Notes: a model not told the origin generated them from the sequence alone. A stretch of DNA of 49,030 nucleotides from an uncultured Bacteroidota bacterium (GCA_946414435.1 CAMKOM010000024.1:1-49030); one strand, 5' to 3'; numbered from the stretch's first letter, positions 1 through 10,316 are shown. Numbers and translations: made by a program.

Positions 1-3000
1 GTAACGCTGGAAGCCCTGGCAGCACCCGAAGGAATGGTGTTCGATTACTGGCTGAAAAAGGAGAATACTTATGATGATTACGGTGTGCCTTATTTCGGCA
101 ATCCTTTGGAAGTGACCATTTCCAATGTTAATAAGGTGTATTTCGAAGCACATTTCAAAGAAATACCCCCCATTCTGGTTGACGGCCAAAACGGCGATGA
201 TGAAACCGGCGATGGTGACAAAAAGCCTTTCAAAACTCTTGAACGCGCATTACGGTATATAGCCGATGAGAACAACAGCACCGGTACTCACAAAATAAAA
301 CTCAGCAATTGGCTGGACGATATATCTGTTGGCTCCGAAGTGAATGACAAATCGGCAGGCATAACCATTGACCTTGTCGAAAACAACTCAATCGATGGAT
401 CTTCCGATGCTGAGCATTCTATCGACATTAGCACAACAGTGCCTGTTACCATTTCCAACATGAATCACTTTGCGCGCCTTTCGACTGACAGAATTGTGAA
501 TGTGGCTAAAAATGCCTCTCTCACCCTCAAAAGCTGTCTTGTTTGTGGCCGCGAATACGACGATGGCAGCATAACAGATAATGCAAATGTTGGTGCGGCT
601 TATGTGGCCGGTACACTGACTCTCGACAACTCACATATACGGTACTTCTCAGCCGACAACGGCGGCGGTGTGTATATAGCCAATGGCGGTAGTCTGTATC
701 TTTCGAAATCATCGATTGAGAATTGCTCGGCCGATAATGGCGGCGGCGTGTATGTTGCCACAGGCGGAAATATTGAAATTGATGACAATTCGAGCATCTC
801 TAACAATGGTGCTAACGAGAATGGCGGTGGTGTATACTTTGCAACCCTCAATGGCAATAGCCAAATTACCATATCTGGCATTACAGAAAACACTGCCAAC
901 AATGGTGGTGGCGTGTATTTGGCCGGCGGAACACTAATCATAAATAACAATGTGAATATTTCTGGAAACTCTGCCACTAACGGTGGCGGCGTGTATGTGA
1001 AAGCTGGCACTTTAAAACTTGGAAATGGTTCTATAGAGAACAACGATAACAGCAACTATACTGATGAAACAACATATGGCGGCGGCGTGTATGTCAACAC
1101 CAATGCCACGTTCGAAATGAATGGTGGTTCCATCTATGATAACAAAGCAACTAATGGTGGCGGCGTGTACCTGAAAGCCAAAACCCAAAACAATTCGACC
1201 ATTAGCACATTCACAATGAATGGTGGCTCTATCTACAGCAACAACTTTAATAGTGCCAATACTAAGGGTGACGGTGTTTATGTGAGCAATGGCTCGGTAT
1301 TCAACATTAGCGGCTACGCCCAATTGTACAGGAATGGCAGTTATAACAATGTCTATCTGGCCTCAGGCACCACCATCAATGTTAGTGGCGATTTGTCGTA
1401 CAACAATGTCGCCAGGATTGTTCCGCAAACGTATCAGGCAAACACACCGGTGGTTACATCGGGTAATATTAATGACTTTAGCAAGTTTGTAGTCGAAAAA
1501 CAGACTATTATAAACACTTTCGGCGCAAAAATTGATATTGAATGGACTATAGACGAAAATGGTCAATTGCAGAAAGCCGCAACCAGCGGTGGTAACTCAA
1601 TTGCGGGCGCCCTGGACGGCAAATTCAAGGTTTCCGACAAAAAAACAATCCAATTCTCGAAAGCCAATCTGCAATATTTGGCAAGTACTGGTGAATGGCG
1701 CTTTGCCGAAAAACAAACCGACAGAAGCGACTGGACTGACAATAAAGCCATTTCTGCCGACAACACAAGTTGGATAGACTATTTCGGCTACGGCACAAGT
1801 GGTTGGAACAGCGGCGCTCAGCAGTATCAGCCGTACTCTTCCGATAACGACGCCAGCAAATATCTGCAAACCAGCATGACAGGCTCTAACGCCAATGCCG
1901 ACTGGGGTGTTTATAACGCAATTAGCAACGGCGGCAACACTCACGGGAAATGGCGCACACTTACTGCCGCCGAATGGGACTACCTGTTCAACGGTCGTGG
2001 AACAGAAACTGATTCGCATAAGAAATTCGGTAAGGCTAGAATTAATTTTGGTGGTACTAACCATATTGTCGGTGTTGTCATTTTCCCCGATGATTGGACA
2101 ATGACCACAGATGACTTTACGGCTGCCGGAATCACATTTACTCCGGGTGCTAGCCCGTCAGCCAATGGAAAATTAGGTTATGATGCTAATACTCTGACGG
2201 AATCACAGTGGGAACTTATGGAAGACAATGGCGCAGTGTTCCTGCCAGCGTTGGGCTACCGTTATGTTCAAACAGGCCATAGTAGCACAGGTGGGGATAC
2301 ATATCAAATCGAAATTAGTGATGATGGCCAATATAACGGAGATGGCATTTACAATAACATGGAACCACCTGTAGGTTACTATTGGAATGCTAACGGCGGA
2401 TATGTGAATTTCACAAAAAGCGATAACGATGGATTGCAAACCAATATGCAATGGAACAAGAGTTATGGAATGAGTGTCCGCCTTGTGACCGATATTACAG
2501 ACGATGGCTCGGGTAGTAAACATACTCCTATTAACCTTAATTTGCCAAGCGGTAAAAAGTGGGCTGCGGTTAATTTGGGAAGTACTATAAAAGAGAGCGG
2601 TTATGGTGACATTGCTCCCATACACCAATATTCCAATTATTACGAACAAGAAGAGTTTGGAAATAAAATTAAATGGGGCGCGACAGACTTGAGCAGCAAT
2701 GCAAATCCAACGTTGAGCAAAGAGTATGCAGCTGGCGATGTGCTTGAGTTGGAAGACGATGCGGCATACGCCAATTGGGGCGGCTATTGGCGTGTACCAA
2801 CTGACGAGGATTGGCAAGAGTTGTGGGAAAACTGCTTCTGGAAGTGTGATGGTACCAACCATACGTGGAAAGTGTATAGAACTACTACTAAGAGAGGTGT
2901 TCATAAGAAAACAGGTGATAATTATGAACAAGGCGATCCAAATGGTCAGTATAACTCAGTATACCCCGAAATTGCATTGCCTTACAGTTCAAGTATCTAT

Positions 3001-4500
3001 TATTGGACTTCGGTTGCTGTAAGTAGCAGTTCTGCCAAAGGCGTGCTATTTGAAAAAAACTGTGATAACCTTAATCAACCATATTGCTCGCGTACAGGCG
3101 AATATTATATACGCCCTGTATGGGTGCCAATCACCACAACGGTGTTCTATGTAAGCACAGATGGAAATGATACAGATAACGATGGCACACGCAATGCACC
3201 GTTTGCAACCATTCAGCAAGCTGCAAACAAGATGATAGACAGTTACACCCGCTATACAATCTTTATTGATGGCGAGTTAAGCGGCGATCAAGAGCTTTCT
3301 GGTACAATCAAGGCACGGCAAATAACCTTGCGCGGTGCCAATGGTCTTGATAACTCAACCGGCCAGCCGAAAGACAAGATTGGCAGCAGCGTCAGCGTAA
3401 GTACCACAGTGCCATTGATTGTTGAGAATCTGGAAATTACCGGTGGTGTCACTGTCGGGTCGAATGCCAAAGTAACGCTTACGGGTGGAGCATTGGTCAA
3501 CAATGTTAGTGTTGGTGGTGGCACCTTCACTATGAAGAACGATGCCAAGGTTACCAGCGAGATTGAGATGAGCAATGCCGCCAATGTAACTCTTACGGGC
3601 AACGCTACAGTTGCTAAAGCAACAATTGGCGGTACAAGCACCTTCACGATGAATGATGATGCCGTGGCTAACGAAGTTGTTCTGGGCAGCGGCCGTACCA
3701 TAACCGTTGGCAGCTTGAATACCGAAGGCTCGGCAATAACCGTCAAGTTGGCAAGCAACGACGATTACACCGAAGGCCGTCAGGTACTCATCAAATCGGG
3801 CATCGACAATCTGCCGCTTAACCGTTTCTCTCTTACGCAGCCCGACGGCGCAGCCACCCCGTGGATTATCAACAGCGATGGAGCGCTGCATAAGCTTATC
3901 GGCGCCATAGCGCCTGGCGAGTATTTGTATATAGGCTACGTTGTCTTTCCCGATGGCAGTGCTTCATCATACAGCGATTTGACTGATGAGCAGAAAGCAC
4001 AAGCTGTTGCGGTTGTTTTCGATAACCATGATAGTGAAAACTATTACTTAGCGGTTAGTCTTGAAGAGACACAGTCCGTTTGGGGACTTCAAACATCTAA
4101 TTTGTACACTAATTACAATGATTTACATCAATATTGTGGAGAAGTTTATAATGGTTCGCTAAATGATTTGACCGGTTATACCGATTACAGTGAAACAAAC
4201 TATCCCGCAATGTGGTGGGCATGGCATTATAGTTATAACGGTGTGAGTGATGGTTGGTATCTTCCGGCAGAACAGGAACTATCATATCTCTTACAATCGT
4301 TCAATTATGTCAATAATGCTTTGAATGCGTTAGGTAAAACCCCACTGAGCGATGGAGATGATGGTTATTGGACATCAACTGTGAAATCCGCTAGATATAT
4401 AGCATTCTTCAACAAAGCGCGGCTCGAAAATTATGCTTCTGGCGATGGCGCATATATGAATGAGAAAACCAAAGGTGTAAGGCCGATACGCAGGTACTAA
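1..4500 (+). CDS. Giant secreted surface protein, beta-helix and FISUMP-like modules (5' end outside window)
   Basis: The frame is open from the first base of the window, so the start lies upstream; the ATG at 34 is only an internal methionine. At least 1499 residues are visible. The first ~50 residues resemble the end of an InlB-type repeat. About 650-1290 encodes eight GGGVY/GDGVY-type repeats, a right-handed beta-helix signature. About 1590-3130 encodes two modules resembling the Fibrobacter major paralogous (FISUMP)/C-type-lectin-like domain, with W(R)VPTDEDW and a terminal IRPVWV/SVRLV pattern. A second beta-helix follows (YVSTDGNDTDNDG, DUF1565-like, about 3140-3890), then a third lectin-like module (GWYLPAEQELSYL) ending GVRPIRRY. 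No T9SS sorting domain is visible at the C-terminus. By family it is probably exported and surface-exposed; the ligand is unknown. A strong terminator follows. Confidence 0.85.
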   Translation, partial: VTLEALAAPEGMVFDYWLKKENTYDDYGVPYFGNPLEVTISNVNKVYFEAHFKEIPPILVDGQNGDDETGDGDKKPFKTLERALRYIADENNSTGTHKIKLSNWLDDISVGSEVNDKSAGITIDLVENNSIDGSSDAEHSIDISTTVPVTISNMNHFARLSTDRIVNVAKNASLTLKSCLVCGREYDDGSITDNANVGAAYVAGTLTLDNSHIRYFSADNGGGVYIANGGSLYLSKSSIENCSADNGGGVYVATGGNIEIDDNSSISNNGANENGGGVYFATLNGNSQITISGITENTANNGGGVYLAGGTLIINNNVNISGNSATNGGGVYVKAGTLKLGNGSIENNDNSNYTDETTYGGGVYVNTNATFEMNGGSIYDNKATNGGGVYLKAKTQNNSTISTFTMNGGSIYSNNFNSANTKGDGVYVSNGSVFNISGYAQLYRNGSYNNVYLASGTTINVSGDLSYNNVARIVPQTYQANTPVVTSGNINDFSKFVVEKQTIINTFGAKIDIEWTIDENGQLQKAATSGGNSIAGALDGKFKVSDKKTIQFSKANLQYLASTGEWRFAEKQTDRSDWTDNKAISADNTSWIDYFGYGTSGWNSGAQQYQPYSSDNDASKYLQTSMTGSNANADWGVYNAISNGGNTHGKWRTLTAAEWDYLFNGRGTETDSHKKFGKARINFGGTNHIVGVVIFPDDWTMTTDDFTAAGITFTPGASPSANGKLGYDANTLTESQWELMEDNGAVFLPALGYRYVQTGHSSTGGDTYQIEISDDGQYNGDGIYNNMEPPVGYYWNANGGYVNFTKSDNDGLQTNMQWNKSYGMSVRLVTDITDDGSGSKHTPINLNLPSGKKWAAVNLGSTIKESGYGDIAPIHQYSNYYEQEEFGNKIKWGATDLSSNANPTLSKEYAAGDVLELEDDAAYANWGGYWRVPTDEDWQELWENCFWKCDGTNHTWKVYRTTTKRGVHKKTGDNYEQGDPNGQYNSVYPEIALPYSSSIYYWTSVAVSSSSAKGVLFEKNCDNLNQPYCSRTGEYYIRPVWVPITTTVFYVSTDGNDTDNDGTRNAPFATIQQAANKMIDSYTRYTIFIDGELSGDQELSGTIKARQITLRGANGLDNSTGQPKDKIGSSVSVSTTVPLIVENLEITGGVTVGSNAKVTLTGGALVNNVSVGGGTFTMKNDAKVTSEIEMSNAANVTLTGNATVAKATIGGTSTFTMNDDAVANEVVLGSGRTITVGSLNTEGSAITVKLASNDDYTEGRQVLIKSGIDNLPLNRFSLTQPDGAATPWIINSDGALHKLIGAIAPGEYLYIGYVVFPDGSASSYSDLTDEQKAQAVAVVFDNHDSENYYLAVSLEETQSVWGLQTSNLYTNYNDLHQYCGEVYNGSLNDLTGYTDYSETNYPAMWWAWHYSYNGVSDGWYLPAEQELSYLLQSFNYVNNALNALGKTPLSDGDDGYWTSTVKSARYIAFFNKARLENYASGDGAYMNEKTKGVRPIRRY

Positions 4501-4531
4501 CACCGGCAAAGTATAGGTGGTATTACAGAGA

Positions 4532-4567
4532 TTCCCCGCAGGTGAAACGGCTTGCGGGGATTTTTTT
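4532..4567 (+). terminator. Rho-independent terminator of the surface protein gene
   Basis: Inverted repeat TCCCCGCA / TGCGGGGA with a 13-base loop, followed by seven T residues. It begins about 30 bp after the stop codon. Confidence 0.85.
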
Positions 4568-4607
4568 GTTTTGCGGTAGAATTAACTATGGAATAGTTGC
4601 TATCTGT

Positions 4608-4732
4608 TGGGTGTTAGGGGATAGTTAATTACGAGTTATGAATTACGAGTTACGAATTACGATTCACCAATTCACCAAATCTTGTCTAAAGTCTAAAGTC
4701 TGTTGTCTGAAGTCTGAAGTCCGTAGTCATTA
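4608..4732. repeat. Degenerate 7-bp tandem repeats, two sequence families
   Basis: The first half reads as variants of GAATTAC (gagttat gaattac gagttac...), the second as variants of GTCTGAA (gtctaaa gtctaaa gtctgtt...). Both keep a 7-bp phase. The block ends at the 3' end of the racemase gene. Confidence 0.75.
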
Positions 4733-5428
4733 TTAATCCTTCATCGCCATTTCAATCAGCCTTTCAATGTGAATATCCACGCTGTCGAGGCAGGGGACGG
4801 GGGTGTTGCTGTTGTTCAAGAGCAGCGGTAGCTCGGTGCAGCCCAGAATTATGGCTTCAATGCCGTTTTGCGCCTTCATTTTGCCGATGATGTCCTGAAA
4901 TTCCTTAAGCGTCTGTTCATTCACAATCCCGCGCTCGAGTTCTTCGTAGATTCTTTTCGCAATCAGTTGGCGTTCAGCGGGTTCGGGAATTATAACGTCG
5001 ATGCCAGCGTTGGCAAACGGCTTCTTCATATAGTCTTTTTCCATTGTGAAGATGGTGCCAATCAGCCCCACTTTGCGGTAGCCTTTGGCTGCGGCCGCCT
5101 CGCACACTGCTTCGGGAACCGACACCAGCGGAGTGTTGGTTTTCTGCCTGATGCGGTCAATCACAATGTGGCCCGTGGCGCAGGATAGCGACACCACTTC
5201 GGCGCCAGACCGTGCCAGACAATCGATTTTCTCAACCAGATAATCGGTCAGCAAATCCAATTCATTGTCAGTAACATAACCCCAAAAACGATGAAAATTG
5301 ACGCTCTCGATGGCGATGTCGGGCATTGCCTTGCCGCCCGTCAGCCTGTCGATGCGTTGGTTCAGTTCCTTGTAATACATCAGTGTCGATTCGGGGCCAG
5401 TGCCGCCTACTAATCCTATCTTTTTCAT
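4733..5428 (-). CDS. Aspartate/glutamate racemase family protein
   Basis: 231 residues, the usual length of the cofactor-independent Asp/Glu racemase family, which interconverts L- and D-amino acids with two cysteines. The N-terminus MKKIGLVGGTGPEST is the family signature. Both catalytic cysteines are visible: one in SLSCATGH (about residue 84), one in ILGCTELPL (about residue 196). The first motif reads CATGH instead of the commoner CNTAH, so substrate preference is open; RacX-like broad-specificity enzymes are an alternative to true aspartate racemase. It appears monocistronic, with 7-bp repeat blocks on both sides. Confidence 0.88.
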   Translation of the reverse strand: MKKIGLVGGTGPESTLMYYKELNQRIDRLTGGKAMPDIAIESVNFHRFWGYVTDNELDLLTDYLVEKIDCLARSGAEVVSLSCATGHIVIDRIRQKTNTPLVSVPEAVCEAAAAKGYRKVGLIGTIFTMEKDYMKKPFANAGIDVIIPEPAERQLIAKRIYEELERGIVNEQTLKEFQDIIGKMKAQNGIEAIILGCTELPLLLNNSNTPVPCLDSVDIHIERLIEMAMKD

Positions 5429-5430
5429 AT

Positions 5431-5475
5431 AGTTTTGGACTTTAGACTACAGACAACGGACAACAGTCCCAAATT
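5431..5475. repeat. 7-bp tandem repeat, GACTACA family
   Basis: Reads gacttta gactaca gacaacg gacaaca, which is the reverse-complement orientation of the GTCTGAA family at 4680-4730. The racemase gene is thus bracketed by the same repeat family in opposite orientations. The rest of the gap to 5643 is AT-rich with a cacagag repeat near 5510-5535 and no gene. Confidence 0.65.
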
Positions 5476-5643
5476 TGTCTGAATTGTTAATTATCAAATA
5501 TTTTAATCTCTCACAGAGTCACAGAGAACACAGAGTTTAGGGTGTCGCTTCGCGAGAAATTATTGCAAAATTTTGTTTTAAAATTTTATAAAAATTTCCG
5601 CCCGTCAGGGCGCAACCCGAATTGTATCCTTATGCCTTCATTG

Positions 5644-6999
5644 TTAATTATTAATTGTTAGTTGTTCATTTAGCGAGTTGATAATCTCTTTGTGCAAATT
5701 GCTGATTTGTTGCCGTTTATCAGCATCGATTCGGCGGAAGCGGACCATTCGGCAAGTGCGTTTCAGGAATTGCCAATAGTTCCACGCAAAGATACCCAAT
5801 GCAGGAAGCATACAAGTGTAAATGATTGCTGCCCAGATGTTTGCCAACCAAAGTAAGAACACGAATGTCAGCGTGTAGAATAGCGGAATTGTTAGCAGAA
5901 CCCATACCGTGTAGCGGATTGTGCCTTCGAACATCTTGTCTTTCAGTCGGTTGATGAATATGTTTGGCACAATGTAGATTAGCAGGTTGGGGCAGAGGCT
6001 CACAATCCAGGCTGGGGCTAAGATTATCAACGACAGCACGTTAGCCAATGTTTGTGCGCCGCTTGCGTTGCGCGCAACTTCAAGGTCGGTGATGCGGCAG
6101 TCGGTGAGCAACTGTTTGTATTTCAACGCCTTGCTATAGATGTTGGTAACGGCATCGGGCTTCTCGGCTTTCAGAGAGTCGAGTTGTGCCACAAGCATTT
6201 TGTCGGCTTCCAACTGGTCGGGGAAATAGTTGGGGTTCAGGTTGTTGGCTGCTGCGAATCGCCGTCCGTAAATGCCGCGCAGAAAATCGATGGCTTCGTA
6301 GTTGTCCAAATCGGTAATATCCAGCATCATACTTTCTATCTGGCTGAATACCAATGCGCTCACTTCGCGTTGAGCGGTGCGGGGCTTGGTCTTGTACAAC
6401 TCGTAGAAAGGTGCTATGGAAACGGGCTTGCCGATTTTTATAATCAATTCATTTTGAATGCCATAGTAGTCGGAATAGTGGTTGCAGCAGGGCAGAATGA
6501 ACACTTCGGTTTGGAAATTGTCCATCTGCGCGGCTTCGAACGCCATTTTGGTATAGCCCGACGAGAACGGCCCAAGCCAGCGCTTGTCTTGGTGCACGCC
6601 TTCGGGGAACATTATAATGGTGTTGCCGTCGATGAGCGATGTTTCCGACTCGCTGAAGGTGCTGTTGTTCCGCGCAAGCGCATCTTCGCCATCGAAGTTG
6701 AGGCGGAAGGTTGGCAGCAGCCCGATGCTGCGTAAGAATTTGCGCGTCAGGCAGTTGTACTCAATCACATCGGCACGGGCCAGAATGTGCGGCTTGCGGT
6801 CGCGGAAGCAGAAAATCAGCCCCAGCGGGTCGTTGAGGCAGTTTTGGTGGTTCGATGTCACAATGAGCGGCACCCCTTCGGCGGGCATATTTTCAAGCCC
6901 GATGCGGTGCACACGCTTGTAGAAAAGCCTGTCGTGAATGAGTCGCAGATAACATCTGAACAGTTGATATATAATGTTTTGCTTGTGCGTCTTCGGCAT
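5644..6999 (-). CDS. PlsC-type lysophospholipid/glycerolipid acyltransferase
   Basis: 451 residues. The acyltransferase domain spans about residues 15-230: TSNHQNCLNDPLGL is the block I histidine motif (H and D separated by five residues, a variant of the classic Hx4D), and IMFPEGVHQDKRW is the FPEG acceptor-binding motif. The C-terminal ~120 residues hold hydrophobic membrane segments (about 315-400). The family moves acyl groups onto glycerol-phosphate backbones at the inner membrane; the exact substrate cannot be read. The gene stands alone, with a -7 promoter element just upstream of the start. Confidence 0.85.
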   Translation of the reverse strand: MPKTHKQNIIYQLFRCYLRLIHDRLFYKRVHRIGLENMPAEGVPLIVTSNHQNCLNDPLGLIFCFRDRKPHILARADVIEYNCLTRKFLRSIGLLPTFRLNFDGEDALARNNSTFSESETSLIDGNTIIMFPEGVHQDKRWLGPFSSGYTKMAFEAAQMDNFQTEVFILPCCNHYSDYYGIQNELIIKIGKPVSIAPFYELYKTKPRTAQREVSALVFSQIESMMLDITDLDNYEAIDFLRGIYGRRFAAANNLNPNYFPDQLEADKMLVAQLDSLKAEKPDAVTNIYSKALKYKQLLTDCRITDLEVARNASGAQTLANVLSLIILAPAWIVSLCPNLLIYIVPNIFINRLKDKMFEGTIRYTVWVLLTIPLFYTLTFVFLLWLANIWAAIIYTCMLPALGIFAWNYWQFLKRTCRMVRFRRIDADKRQQISNLHKEIINSLNEQLTINN

Positions 7000-7022
7000 A
7001 TCGTCGTTAGTTTTTACGAGCG

Positions 7023-7030
7023 CAAATATA
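7023..7030 (-). promoter_or_regulatory. -7 promoter element of the acyltransferase gene
   Basis: On the minus strand this reads TATATTTG, an exact match to the Bacteroidota TAnnTTTG -7 element, about 23 bp before the start codon. No good -33 TTTG is seen at the expected distance. Confidence 0.45.
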
Positions 7031-7184
7031 GGAAAAAGCGGCGTTTGCGGGCTAATCTTTGATTTGGAATGCAGTGAGAGGAGATTTTTCGCACAGATGA
7101 CCTGGTTTAACTATTTTTTGCAAAAACCATTGTGTGTGAATTAGTTTGTTTATATTCGTTTTATATTAATAAATACCTAATCTT

Positions 7185-8339
7185 ATGAATAAAAAATTAT
7201 TGCACATCATGTGTGGTGCGTTGTCGGTAGGATTGCTGGCATCGTGCAATCAGAATTCAAAAACCTTCATTCTTGAAGGCACACTAAGCGAAGAAAACAA
7301 CGATTCGGTCTATGTTGTTTTTATCGGCAATGAAAATTTAGTAAACGATACCAAACGTACACCCGATGACACTATTGTGGTGAAAGACAAAAAGTTCAAT
7401 TATTCGCTTGAACTTGATTATCCTACTGTGATTTGCCTGCGGGAAGGTTTGGAAAAGAAAACATCTCGCTGGCAATACGATATGGTGGTTGTGCCTGGCG
7501 AAACAGCGAAAGTGAAAGTTTGTGCAGAATGGTTGGAAGTGGATGGTACAAAGTTTTATCATCAAGCGAGTTACATTAGCAAATTGCTTGCAAACACACG
7601 TAAGCGTGATAGTGAGTTAATGAAAGAACTACGTGGCAAATCGGAAGCAGAGCAGGATTCATTATGGAATGAATATGATAAAATATTGTATGACAGGGAT
7701 AATAAGTCGGTCGATTATCTGATTTCGCATAATAGCGAAGAAGGCGCGTTTATTTATACGTACCGTTATACGGCCAACTATCAAAAAGCGAGCAAACTGT
7801 TCGACACAATTGCCGCACCCGAAATTAAAAAAGGCCGATTTGCACATTTTATCGAATATGCATTGGAAAAAGAACGGCAGGATAAGGAGTATGCAGCAAA
7901 AATGGCTGAAAATTTAGAGAATACCGCCGTTGGAAAGATGTTTACTGATTTTGCAGTCGAATACAATGGCAAAACAACGAAACTATCTGATTATGTGGGC
8001 AAAGGTCAGTATGTTTTGGTCGATTTTTGGGCAAGTTGGTGTGGACCATGCCGTGCCGAAATCCCAAATTTGATTGCTGTTTACAATAAGTATAAAGACA
8101 AGAATCTAAATGTTTTAGGCGTGGCGGTTGGCGATAAACCGGAAGATTCAGAGCAAGCCATTGAGGAAATGGGCGTAAATTATCCGCAAATAATTAATGC
8201 ACAGGATAATGGCGCAGAAGAATATGGCGTTCAGGGCATTCCGCACGTAATATTGTTTGGTCCCGATGGAACAATTCTTGAACGCGGGCTGTTCGGTGAT
8301 GGTGTCGAATCCGCAGTCCGTAAACATTTGGGATTGTAA
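7185..8339 (+). CDS. TlpA-like thiol-disulfide oxidoreductase lipoprotein with DUF4369 N-domain
   Basis: 384 residues. A lipoprotein signal peptide ends in LLASC (Cys21), so the protein should be anchored in an envelope membrane facing the periplasm. A DUF4369-like beta domain follows (about 28-130), then a helical stretch, then a thioredoxin/TlpA domain from about 250 with WASWCGPCRAEIPNL (active-site CxxC near residues 285-288) and the cis-proline segment GIPHVILF. Such proteins reduce or isomerise periplasmic disulfides; many Bacteroidota genomes carry several paralogues with unknown clients. It is monocistronic with a terminator. Confidence 0.9.
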   Translation: MNKKLLHIMCGALSVGLLASCNQNSKTFILEGTLSEENNDSVYVVFIGNENLVNDTKRTPDDTIVVKDKKFNYSLELDYPTVICLREGLEKKTSRWQYDMVVVPGETAKVKVCAEWLEVDGTKFYHQASYISKLLANTRKRDSELMKELRGKSEAEQDSLWNEYDKILYDRDNKSVDYLISHNSEEGAFIYTYRYTANYQKASKLFDTIAAPEIKKGRFAHFIEYALEKERQDKEYAAKMAENLENTAVGKMFTDFAVEYNGKTTKLSDYVGKGQYVLVDFWASWCGPCRAEIPNLIAVYNKYKDKNLNVLGVAVGDKPEDSEQAIEEMGVNYPQIINAQDNGAEEYGVQGIPHVILFGPDGTILERGLFGDGVESAVRKHLGL

Positions 8340-8361
8340 GAGTTATGCTTGATTCAATTTT

Positions 8362-8399
8362 AAAAGCGCGAAGGTTTAGGAATTTTCGCGTTTTTTTTT
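8362..8399 (+). terminator. Terminator of the TlpA-like gene
   Basis: CGCGAA / TTCGCG stem extended by A-T pairs, 12-base loop region, followed by nine T residues. Confidence 0.75.
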
Positions 8400-8490
8400 C
8401 TCAGATTTTTCCTTTGTCATCTGCGTTCCCGATAAATCGTGTCTGTGCGATAAATTCACCACAAACCGACAATTCGTAAATCATTATTCG

Positions 8491-8498
8491 TACCTTTG
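8491..8498 (+). promoter_or_regulatory. -7 promoter element of the fumarase gene
   Basis: TACCTTTG is an exact TAnnTTTG match, 79 bp before the fumarase start, implying a leader of roughly 70 bases. The -33 half is not clear. Confidence 0.45.
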
Positions 8499-8577
8499 GC
8501 AAATGCCGAAACGCTCGGCGCGGCAATTTATTTGAATTATATCTATCTGAATATCAATAAAATTTAAAACATTAGCA

Positions 8578-10212
8578 ATGGCAGAGTTTCATTACCAACC
8601 AATGTTCCCGCTCGGCGAGGACACAACAGAATACTACTTGCTGACAAAAGACTACGTGTCGGTGGGAGAGTTTGAGGGACACAAAATCCTGAAAGTGCAA
8701 AAAGAGGGCCTGACGGCTATGGCGAATGCCGCCTTCCGCGACGTTTCGTTTATGCTTCGCCGCTCGCACAACGAGCAGGTGGCCAAAATCTTAAGCGACC
8801 CCGAGGCTTCGGAAAACGACAAGTATGTGGCGCTCACATTCCTGCGCAACGCCGAGGTGGCCGCCAAAGGGCAACTTCCGCTTTGCCAGGACACGGGCAC
8901 GGCCATTATCCACGGCGAGAAGGGACAGCAGGTGTGGACAGGCTTCTGCGACGAGGAGGCACTTTCGCTCGGCGTCTTCAAGACATACACCGAGGAGAAT
9001 CTGCGCTACTCGCAGAACGCGCCGCTCACAATGTTCGACGAGGTGAACACCAAATGCAACCTGCCAGCCCAAATCGACATTGAGGCCACCGAGGGAATGG
9101 AGTACCGCTTCCTGTGCGTCACCAAGGGCGGCGGCTCGGCCAACAAAACCTATCTCTATCAGGAGACCAAGGCCCGAATCCAGAACCACGACACATTGGT
9201 TCCGTTCCTTGTCGAGAAGATGAAAACACTTGGCACCGCAGCCTGCCCGCCGTACCATATCGCCTTTGTGATTGGCGGAACGTCGGCCGAGAAGAACCTT
9301 CTCACCGTCAAACTCGCTTCCACTCACTACTACGACAGCCTGCCCACCACGGGCAACGAGTACGGTCGCGCTTTCCGCGATGTCGAACTTGAGAAGGAAG
9401 TGCTGCGCGAGGCCCACAATATCGGCCTTGGAGCGCAGTTCGGCGGCAAATATATGGCTCACGACGTGCGCATTATCCGCTTGCCGCGACACGGCGCCAG
9501 TTGCCCAATCGGCCTTGGCGTCAGTTGCTCGGCCGACCGCAACATTAAGTGCAAAATCAACGAGCAGGGCATTTGGATTGAGAAGATGGACGACAATCCA
9601 GGCAGCCTGATTCCTGCCGAATTGCGTCAGGCAGGCGAGGGCGACGCTGTGAAAATCAACCTTAACCAGCCGATGGCCAACATTCTGAAAGAACTGTCGA
9701 AATATCCAGTGGCCACACGTTTGAGCCTTAACGGAACAATCATTGTCGGCCGCGACATTGCCCACGCCAAACTCAAAGCCCGCTTGGATGCAGGCGAAGA
9801 CCTTCCGCAGTATATTAAGGACCACCCGATTTACTACGCAGGTCCAGCCAAGACACCAGCAGGTATGGCTTGCGGCTCGATGGGCCCAACCACAGCAGGC
9901 CGTATGGACCCCTACGTTGACGAGTTCCAAGACCACGGCGGCAGTCTGATAATGCTTGCCAAGGGCAACCGCGCCCAGTGCGTCACCGACGCCTGCCAGA
10001 AGCACGGCGGCTTCTATCTTGGCTCAATCGGCGGCCCAGCAGCCATTCTTGCCCAGAACAACATTAAGAGCATTGAGTGCGTTGAGTACCCCGAACTTGG
10101 AATGGAAGCCATTTGGAAGATTGAGGTTGAGGATTTCCCAGCCTTCATTCTTGTCGATGACAAAGGCAACGATTTCTTCAAGCAACTGAAACCGCGTTGC
10201 GCTTGCAAGTAA
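8578..10212 (+). CDS. Fumarate hydratase class I (4Fe-4S, single-chain)
   Basis: 544 residues, close to the ~548 of E. coli FumA/FumB. It hydrates fumarate to L-malate in the TCA cycle or the reductive branch to succinate. The N-terminal alpha-type domain (about 50-330) carries candidate cluster ligands in [10 protein letters not shown] and [15 protein letters not shown]; the C-terminal beta-type domain (about 350-544) carries [15 protein letters not shown]. Codon use is clearly GC-richer than in the neighbours, which creates long antisense shadow frames. A copy of the last ~125 bp lies 230 bp downstream. Confidence 0.95.
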   Translation: MAEFHYQPMFPLGEDTTEYYLLTKDYVSVGEFEGHKILKVQKEGLTAMANAAFRDVSFMLRRSHNEQVAKILSDPEASENDKYVALTFLRNAEVAAKGQLPLCQDTGTAIIHGEKGQQVWTGFCDEEALSLGVFKTYTEENLRYSQNAPLTMFDEVNTKCNLPAQIDIEATEGMEYRFLCVTKGGGSANKTYLYQETKARIQNHDTLVPFLVEKMKTLGTAACPPYHIAFVIGGTSAEKNLLTVKLASTHYYDSLPTTGNEYGRAFRDVELEKEVLREAHNIGLGAQFGGKYMAHDVRIIRLPRHGASCPIGLGVSCSADRNIKCKINEQGIWIEKMDDNPGSLIPAELRQAGEGDAVKINLNQPMANILKELSKYPVATRLSLNGTIIVGRDIAHAKLKARLDAGEDLPQYIKDHPIYYAGPAKTPAGMACGSMGPTTAGRMDPYVDEFQDHGGSLIMLAKGNRAQCVTDACQKHGGFYLGSIGGPAAILAQNNIKSIECVEYPELGMEAIWKIEVEDFPAFILVDDKGNDFFKQLKPRCACK

Positions 10213-10239
10213 TTGAAAAACAATTTAATTGCGATTAGA

Positions 10240-10275
10240 TAAATCCCCAGCCGGAAATGGTTGGGGATTTTTGTT
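10240..10275 (+). terminator. Terminator of the fumarase gene
   Basis: AAATCCCCAGCC pairs with GGTTGGGGATTT (one G-T wobble) around a 6-base loop, followed by a T-rich tail. Located about 28 bp after the stop codon. Confidence 0.8.
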
Positions 10276-10285
10276 TTGTGGCGTT

Positions 10286-10316
10286 TTTGAAAGGACTTAT
10301 AATTGTATTATTTTTG
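10286..10316 (+). promoter_or_regulatory. Consensus Bacteroidota promoter in front of the fumarase remnant
   Basis: TTTG at 10286-10289, exactly 19 bp, then TATTTTTG at 10309-10316: both halves match the consensus with ideal spacing. It points into a stretch with no intact gene, only the duplicated fumarase 3' end and a terminator at 10592-10621. Either an orphaned promoter of a deleted gene or the promoter of a ~300-nt non-coding RNA. Confidence 0.6.

Noticed and set aside
8791-10005. Long open frame (404 codons) antisense to fumarase
   Set aside because: It mirrors the GC-rich third positions of the fumarase gene, has no family signature, and the fumarase frame is certain.
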